DNA of 64,000 bases, taken from assembly GCA_015064685.1 (NCBI GenBank), contig SVRT01000010.1, positions 1-64,000 on the forward strand, written 5' to 3'. Shown piece after piece: positions 58,116 through 64,000 of this stretch (the stretch's first letter is position 1; each line of letters begins with the position of its first letter). A program made the position numbers and the translations under genes. The notes beneath the pieces are model-generated. The model was not told the DNA's origin, did not search any database, and saw nothing but the letters and a program-made list of their open reading frames with translations. Source of the DNA: Oscillospiraceae bacterium. GTDB taxonomy: Bacteria > Bacillota > Clostridia > Oscillospirales > CAG-272.

Positions 58116-59118
58116 AGCTTACGGTTATTATTACATTTTCCTTTACGTTAACGCCATCGGGAAGATCCTTGTTGCTTACCTCGTGAGGTGTGATCTTACC
58201 AACCTCTGCCTTCTCGATAGTTATCACGTACTCGGATATCACCATTATCTCCGAAGGCGCACCCCACACCTCTATTGCATCGGATGAGGGTTTTGCGATC
58301 AGCTTATTTTTATCGTCCAAGATCTCAACTCTTACAGGCACCTGCTTGTGAGCGAAAATATCAACATTGACCTCGATCTCCTCGGTTGAATAGTCTATTT
58401 CAGTGCCGTCAACATTTACAGGGTTAAGGTTCTTATCAAGGAATGAAAGAGCAAATCCCGAGAAGGTCTTGGAGTCTGTGTTCATAGCAAAGCTACCGTC
58501 TACGTTGAATCTTGCCGTTTCTATGAGGTCTATTACGGTTTTAGGACCCCTTATTGTTACGTTATCGCTGTCGGGATCGGCAAACTGATGCTCGTACGTA
58601 TAGGAGACAAGTCCAAGACTTGGATAATTTATTACCTGCACGTCCAATGGAACCGTTTTTTCAGCGATATAGTCGGTACTGAAGTTGACATTGAGCGGCT
58701 CGGATTCAGCTATTGTAAGGCTGCTTCCTGTCGGTGTTGTGACGGACAGAGGCAATGTATACTGACCCACCTCGTTTATCGCACCTACGTCGACAGTTAC
58801 CTTATACTCGCTCTCCTTGTATTTCTTCAGGTCACGGTTAGAGCCCTTCACGGTTACGGTTATTTCTCTTTTGTCAAGACCGTAAATCATCATTCCGTTG
58901 TCCTCAAGGGCATCGAGTCCGGTTATCTGAATCTTAAGCACCATCGTCTCGGTAACGTCGGTATCGTTGAAGTTTACCGTCCAAAGCCAAATAACTACCG
59001 CAATAAGGAGACATACCAGTCTTCCCACAAGGTCAAGTCTTCTTTTCGGTTTGTCAGATACGCTTATGTTTTCATTTCCGTTTTCATCGGTATCCTTTAT
59101 GAGTTCGTACTGTTTCAT
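58096..59118 (-). CDS. cdaR: CdaR/YbbR-domain regulator of diadenylate cyclase
   Basis: Single N-terminal TM and repeated YbbR domains; 4-bp overlap with cdaA. Confidence 0.88.
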   Translation of the reverse strand: MKQYELIKDTDENGNENISVSDKPKRRLDLVGRLVCLLIAVVIWLWTVNFNDTDVTETMVLKIQITGLDALEDNGMMIYGLDKREITVTVKGSNRDLKKYKESEYKVTVDVGAINEVGQYTLPLSVTTPTGSSLTIAESEPLNVNFSTDYIAEKTVPLDVQVINYPSLGLVSYTYEHQFADPDSDNVTIRGPKTVIDLIETARFNVDGSFAMNTDSKTFSGFALSFLDKNLNPVNVDGTEIDYSTEEIEVNVDIFAHKQVPVRVEILDDKNKLIAKPSSDAIEVWGAPSEIMVISEYVITIEKAEVGKITPHEVSNKDLPDGVNVKENVIITVSFEEPAE

Positions 59119-60065
59119 TTTGTCCTGTCTCCTCCTTTCGTGCTATTCTTTTTCTTAACTTCGGTAATCTTTTGCTCTAAGGATGACTCATATTCGACGT
59201 TCTTTCCTGTCATAAGCTTATAGAGGTCGTCTCTGAGGTCGTTTGACTTATGCTTTCCGCCCTTGCCTATATCATGATAATCACGGTTAAGCAGCTTATT
59301 GTTTGCAATTGATATATTTCCCGTTTCCTCCGACACTACAACTACCACCGCGTCGCTAATCTCACTTATTCTGAGCGCCGCACGGTGACGGGTTCCGAGT
59401 CCCTCTGCAATATCGGTGTTTTCAGAGATCGTTTTGGATTTACACGATGCGGCAACTATTCTCGCGTCTCTTATTATTACTGCTCCGTCATGAAGAGGAG
59501 ACCTATTGACGAAAATATTACACAGAAGCTGGCGCGTCACTATTGCATCGACGGGTGTTCCCTCTGTCATCTGATTACGTAGTCTGCCTCTTCTCTCGAT
59601 GACTATAAGCGCACCCTCGCCCTTACTCGAAAGCTCGAACGCTGCCGCTGAGATCTCCTCGACCGCGTGAAGGATCGCATCCTCGCCCACCGTTTGTCTG
59701 TTAGCTATTCTCTTGATATTGACCGACGTTGTCGCTCCGAACTCCTCAAGCATCTCACGGAATTCGGGCTGGAAAATGATACAAAACGCAATTATTCCAA
59801 CGGTGTAGAAGGTCTGCAAGATCGTATTGATAGCAACCATATCTAACACGTCACTCAGAATATAGAGACCGACAAGTGAGACGAATCCGATAAGTATTCT
59901 TGACGCATGCCTATCTCTAATAAATTTGTATACGATATACAAAAGGCTTGCCAAAACAATTATATCGAGAAGGCTGATGACGTTTATGTTCGCCAGGGGA
60001 AACACGATATAATCCATAAAAAATTCTGTTATTGTACTCCAAAGATCACTTAAGCGTTCTAACAT
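59115..60065 (-). CDS. cdaA: Diadenylate cyclase CdaA
   Basis: DAC motifs SPLHDGAVIIRD and GTRHRAA; three N-terminal TMs. Confidence 0.95.
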   Translation of the reverse strand: MLERLSDLWSTITEFFMDYIVFPLANINVISLLDIIVLASLLYIVYKFIRDRHASRILIGFVSLVGLYILSDVLDMVAINTILQTFYTVGIIAFCIIFQPEFREMLEEFGATTSVNIKRIANRQTVGEDAILHAVEEISAAAFELSSKGEGALIVIERRGRLRNQMTEGTPVDAIVTRQLLCNIFVNRSPLHDGAVIIRDARIVAASCKSKTISENTDIAEGLGTRHRAALRISEISDAVVVVVSEETGNISIANNKLLNRDYHDIGKGGKHKSNDLRDDLYKLMTGKNVEYESSLEQKITEVKKKNSTKGGDRTK

Positions 60066-60296
60066 CTTTTTCTCCTTTGCTTCCGGTCAATGTCTTACTG
60101 ATTTTGTCTTTTATTTTGTCGCGCGTGCGCGCATTACGCGATTATAATATAATAATAAATATTCATTCTATTATAACAGACTTTCCCCCCTCAAGTCAAT
60201 AGTTTTTCAGCAATTATTCAGAATATTTTTCATTTTACGCTACACCGGAGAATACTCGGATAAAAATTCATTTAAAATTTACATCTTTCGGGCATA

Positions 60297-60331
60297 AAAA
60301 AGCCTCTTGCGTTATGCAAGAGGCTTTTTTT
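60297..60331. terminator. Terminator downstream of 60330 gene
   Basis: AAAAAGCCTCTTGC-GTTAT-GCAAGAGGCTTTTTTT. Confidence 0.8.
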
Positions 60332-61112
60332 ACGCTTCAAGGTCCTTTGTCAATGATGACATTGCCGCGTATACGAACAAGTAGGATATACATCCCATAA
60401 TCGCTTTTATCAGATAGTTGACCGCCATATACAGCCAGGTTATTCCCTCCGTAGGTATTCCGTACGCTATTATCAGCCAGACGTCACTGATCACGGCGCC
60501 TCCAAGCTTGGCAATAAGCGTTACGGTGGCGCAGATGAACGCTGATCTCAAAAGGCAATTCCCGTTATCGATTATGCTCTGGAACGGATACGCATGCGGA
60601 GGTATTCCCTCTATATGCTCATCCGTCTTTTTGGATGCGCGAAGCATCACGAGGCGCTTATCGGTATATTTTGTAATTATTCCCTTCGATAGCGAAAATA
60701 TGATAAACATCTGCAAAAACTCAAGCAGCGTCCAGAACAAGACATCTGTCAGATCCCACGCCCAGGAAAGCGGAATACTTCCTCCATTCACCCAGCTCGA
60801 CACGGTATTTGCCATATACTTATAGAAAGTAACCAAGCAAAACGTTCCGAATACACCTTTGACGCTCTTGGTCCCCCAGGTATAGACTGCCAGCAACATC
60901 ACAGCATAGCACATCGAAATTCCCCCAAGCTCCAAAAGCTCTGCTATATACTCGAGAAGCATCGGTATGGCTGTTTCCGCATATACAACGTTATTGGTTA
61001 CCGATGCCGTCAGTGGATACAGTAAAAAGCAATTTACCGAATACACAACGGCAAGCACAGCACCGCTCAATGATATCCATTTTTTCAAAACGGCTCTATC
61101 CGCTTTTTCCAT
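60330..61112 (-). CDS. Hypothetical polytopic membrane protein
   Basis: Several TM segments; no family recognised. Confidence 0.6.
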   Translation of the reverse strand: MEKADRAVLKKWISLSGAVLAVVYSVNCFLLYPLTASVTNNVVYAETAIPMLLEYIAELLELGGISMCYAVMLLAVYTWGTKSVKGVFGTFCLVTFYKYMANTVSSWVNGGSIPLSWAWDLTDVLFWTLLEFLQMFIIFSLSKGIITKYTDKRLVMLRASKKTDEHIEGIPPHAYPFQSIIDNGNCLLRSAFICATVTLIAKLGGAVISDVWLIIAYGIPTEGITWLYMAVNYLIKAIMGCISYLFVYAAMSSLTKDLEA

Positions 61113-61146
61113 TTTTATTTCCTCTTCGCCTCTTCAGGCTTTATTC

Positions 61147-62322
61147 TTACTTTATTTCCTTCAAGAATTCTTCGATTCTTGACAAAGCTTCTCTTATATG
61201 AGCCGTTGAATAGCAATACGACGCTCTGACAAAGCCCTCTCCACTCGCTCCGAATGCATTGCCCGGAACGAGTGCAACCTTCTTTTCTCTCAAAAGCGTT
61301 TCACAGAAGGTCTCGCTATCCATACCGGACACCTTGATCGACGGAAAGGCATAGAATGCTCCCTTTGGCTCAAAGCAGGTCATTCCGATCCTATTGAATC
61401 CTCCGACCATAAGTCTGCGGCGCATATCGTACTCACCGAGCATATTCTCTATGTCTGCGTCTCCGTTCCTTATTGCCTCTATGGATGCGTACTGCGAGGT
61501 GGTAGGTGCGCTCATTATCGCAAACTGATGGATCTTTGTCATCTGTTCGATTATCGGCGCTGGACCGCAGGCATATCCCATTCTCCAGCCCGTCATTGAA
61601 TAGGTTTTTGAGAAGCCGTTGATAACCACGGTTCTCTCCTTCATACCGTCGACAGACGCGATCGAAACGTGTCTTTTGCCGCCGTACGTCAGCTCGGAAT
61701 AGATCTCGTCCGAGAGAACGCATATATCGGTTCCACGCAGAACGCTTGCGATGCTCTCAAGATCGCTCTCCTCCATAATAGCTCCCGTAGGATTACACGG
61801 GAACGGAAAAACGAGCAGCTTTGTCTTATCAGTTATTGCTGCCTCCAGCTCCTTTGCGGTGAGTCTGAACTCGTTCTCTGCCTTGAGCTGAACCGTTACG
61901 GGAACACCTCCCGCAAGTCTTACGATTGGCTCATAGCAGACGAAGCTCGGCTGAGGAATGATGACCTCGTCACCGTATCCCACAAGAGCTCTTATTGCCG
62001 CGTCTATTCCCTCGCTTCCGCCAACCGTTATCAATATTTCGTTCTTTGAGGAATACTCAAGAGAATACTTTCGTTTCATAAACGACGATATTTCTTCTCT
62101 AAGCTCGACAAGTCCGGAATTTGAGGTATATCTCGTTCTGCTCTCCTCAAGCGATTTGATTCCCGCGCGTCTTATATGCCACGGAGTCGGAAAATCCGGC
62201 TCGCCTACACCGAGGGATATGACACCCTCCATGCTTGCGGCAATATCAAAAAACTTTCTTATTCCCGACGGCTTGATATCATTGAGTACCGTTGGGTTGA
62301 GTATCTTAGAATAATCCATCAT
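61147..62322 (-). CDS. Class I/II PLP-dependent aminotransferase (PatA-like)
   Basis: ISLGVGEPDFPTPWHIR; VFPFPCNPTGAIM; VINGFSKTYSMTGWRMGYACGP. Confidence 0.93.
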   Translation of the reverse strand: MMDYSKILNPTVLNDIKPSGIRKFFDIAASMEGVISLGVGEPDFPTPWHIRRAGIKSLEESRTRYTSNSGLVELREEISSFMKRKYSLEYSSKNEILITVGGSEGIDAAIRALVGYGDEVIIPQPSFVCYEPIVRLAGGVPVTVQLKAENEFRLTAKELEAAITDKTKLLVFPFPCNPTGAIMEESDLESIASVLRGTDICVLSDEIYSELTYGGKRHVSIASVDGMKERTVVINGFSKTYSMTGWRMGYACGPAPIIEQMTKIHQFAIMSAPTTSQYASIEAIRNGDADIENMLGEYDMRRRLMVGGFNRIGMTCFEPKGAFYAFPSIKVSGMDSETFCETLLREKKVALVPGNAFGASGEGFVRASYCYSTAHIREALSRIEEFLKEIK

Positions 62323-62801
62323 AGCAGGTATGCGCCTCTGTCATCCTTTTCATTTCCTACAAGCTCTACGTCAAGCTCCTTATATCGGCGGAGGACAAAA
62401 TGAGTGGCGGTTGACGTTACGCAATCCATAGTTGCAAGCTCCTTTGAAACGAACATTGCGACCTCCTGGAACGTTTTGCCCTTTACTATAACGCAAAGGT
62501 CATATGAGCCTGACATAAGATATACGGTCTCCACCTCCGGATATTTCATTACAGTTTCGGCGATCTTCTCAAACCCATACTTATCCTGAGGTATGACTTT
62601 AAGCTCTATAAGTGCGGAAACGTATGCGTTATCAAGGCTTTCCCAGTCGATAACCGTTTTATATCCTCTGATAAGGCCTGCACCCTCAAGCTCCTTGATG
62701 TCTTTTTCGACCTCTTCGTTTGTAAGTCCGGTCATAAGCGCGATATCATCGATCGGACAACGTGCGTTTTTTGCAAGTATCTTAAGTATTTTGGTGTTCA
62801 T
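62319..62801 (-). CDS. Lrp/AsnC family transcriptional regulator
   Basis: MNTKILKILAKNARCPIDDIALMTGLTNEEVEKDIKELEGAGLIRGY; RAM-like C-terminus; start ATG 62801; overlaps the aminotransferase start. Confidence 0.9.
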   Translation of the reverse strand: MNTKILKILAKNARCPIDDIALMTGLTNEEVEKDIKELEGAGLIRGYKTVIDWESLDNAYVSALIELKVIPQDKYGFEKIAETVMKYPEVETVYLMSGSYDLCVIVKGKTFQEVAMFVSKELATMDCVTSTATHFVLRRYKELDVELVGNEKDDRGAYLL

Positions 62802-62827
62802 TATGTTTCCCTCTAAATAAATAAATT

Positions 62828-62858
62828 TAGGGGTGCGACCATAATCTGCTCGCACCCC
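62828..62858 (-). terminator. Terminator-like hairpin upstream of the Lrp/AsnC gene
   Basis: GGGGTGCGA...TCGCACCCC. Confidence 0.5.
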
Positions 62859-62894
62859 AAAAGCTCGGCATTCAGCCCGAGCAAGTCTTCAGTT

Positions 62895-63302
62895 TCAGAT
62901 GTACTTCTTTACGAGATCGCTTGCTTCCTCTGCGGGAATGGACGAGGTGATTACTACGTTAACCTCGAGCTTGTTTGCAAGCTCGTCAACTTCCTTAATG
63001 AATGCCTCGAAGCCTGCGATATCATTGCCAGCGATCTTAAGCGCAGAATCTATGAAGAGATCGGTCACGTCGTGGTTGCTGGCAAGAATACCTGCTACAA
63101 ATCCGTAAAGAGCCTCTGCGTCGAAAATGAGGTAGTCATTAGTGTTGATAAGGCGAGCGGTGTACTTAACGTCAAAACGAAGTCCTACTCCCTTTTCGAT
63201 ACAAACAACGGTTCCCTCGCTCTTCTCAACTGCCTCGTTTACCATGGAGATGAGTGTCTTGGTCTTACCTGTTCCCTTAACGCCGATAATCAATTTGAGC
63301 AT
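62895..63302 (-). CDS. Small P-loop NTPase-like hypothetical protein
   Basis: N-terminal Walker A LIIGVKGTGKTKT; 'DLFIDSALKIAG' possible Walker B. Confidence 0.6.
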   Translation of the reverse strand: MLKLIIGVKGTGKTKTLISMVNEAVEKSEGTVVCIEKGVGLRFDVKYTARLINTNDYLIFDAEALYGFVAGILASNHDVTDLFIDSALKIAGNDIAGFEAFIKEVDELANKLEVNVVITSSIPAEEASDLVKKYI

Positions 63303-63433
63303 AAATGTCCTCCTCTGCCGCCGGTTTGCGGCTTTGTATATTTTTATATTTCCTACGAAATTTTTCTTCCGTTAATCCATTATAGCATAGTTTTATGCCA
63401 TTTGCAAGTGGGATATTGAATTTTTTTGCAAAT

Positions 63434-64000
63434 TTATTTCAATTTTTCCTCGAGTTCTGCTCTCATTTCCTCGTAACCGGGCTTTCCAAGGAGCGCGAAC
63501 ATATTTTTCTTATACGCTTCAACTCCGGGCTGATTGAAGGGGTTGACTCCGAGCATATAGCCGGAAAGTGCGCACGCGAGCTCGAAGAAATAGAAGATGT
63601 ATCCGAGCGAGTACGCGCTTCTGTCCTTCATTTCGATAAGGATATTCGGTACTCCGCCGTCTACGTGAGCGAGCAAAGTTCCCTGCATTGCGGTCTTCTT
63701 TACAACATTGAGATCAACGCCCGAGAGGAAGTTGAGTCCGTCGATATTGTTGGGGTCGTGGGGGATCTTGAACTCTATTCCGTTATCCTCGACTGCGATG
63801 ACCGTCTCAAAAAGGTTTCTTACGCCGTCCTGGATATACTGACCGAGAGAGTGGAGGTCTGTCGAGAAGATAACCGATGCGGGGAAAATTCCTCTCTTGT
63901 CTTTACCCTCGCTCTCGCCGTAGAGCTGCTTCCACCACTCGTTGAGCATCTTTGCGTATGACTCGTAGCCTACAAGGATCTCTGTGGTCATTCCCTTTCT
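63434..64000 (-). CDS. pgi: Glucose-6-phosphate isomerase, C-terminal part (gene runs off the window)
   Basis: [23 protein letters not shown]...[23 protein letters not shown]; the Met at 63991 is probably internal. Confidence 0.92.
   Translation of the reverse strand, partial: RKGMTTEILVGYESYAKMLNEWWKQLYGESEGKDKRGIFPASVIFSTDLHSLGQYIQDGVRNLFETVIAVEDNGIEFKIPHDPNNIDGLNFLSGVDLNVVKKTAMQGTLLAHVDGGVPNILIEMKDRSAYSLGYIFYFFELACALSGYMLGVNPFNQPGVEAYKKNMFALLGKPGYEEMRAELEEKLK

Overview
The window is chromosomal sequence from a low-to-mid GC, spore-forming Clostridia-type Firmicute. This is inferred from yabP, yabQ, spoVB, hemZ, cdaA/cdaR, rqcP/HU and the argR-nadK-tlyA-ispA-xseBA-nusB gene order. It is dense with housekeeping genes, mostly on the minus strand: rpsF-ssb-rpsR, rplU-prp-rpmA, rplS, guaB, glyA, argS, recN, recJ, relA and others. 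I found no rRNA, tRNA, CRISPR array, prophage or transposase. The most interesting signals are non-coding. (1) Two copies of a ~115-119 nt intergenic element (14865-14979 and 19314-19432) share a 77-nt core of conserved blocks. Their stem sequences differ but stay self-complementary, with several compensatory changes, and the non-Watson-Crick stem pairs are almost all G.U when read on the + strand. (2) A consensus promoter drives a ~100-nt leader in front of pnuC. The leader ends in a terminator abutting the Shine-Dalgarno and contains competing upstream hairpins, so it is a riboswitch or attenuator candidate. Other points are a GIY-YIG protein with a possible RAMA-like C-terminus beside element copy 1, tandem surface-protein paralogs sharing a Cys-Gly C-terminal anchor-like signal, an IMPDH resembling the Tritrichomonas type, and a divergent ThyX. 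All assignments are by eye from motifs; no database search was run.
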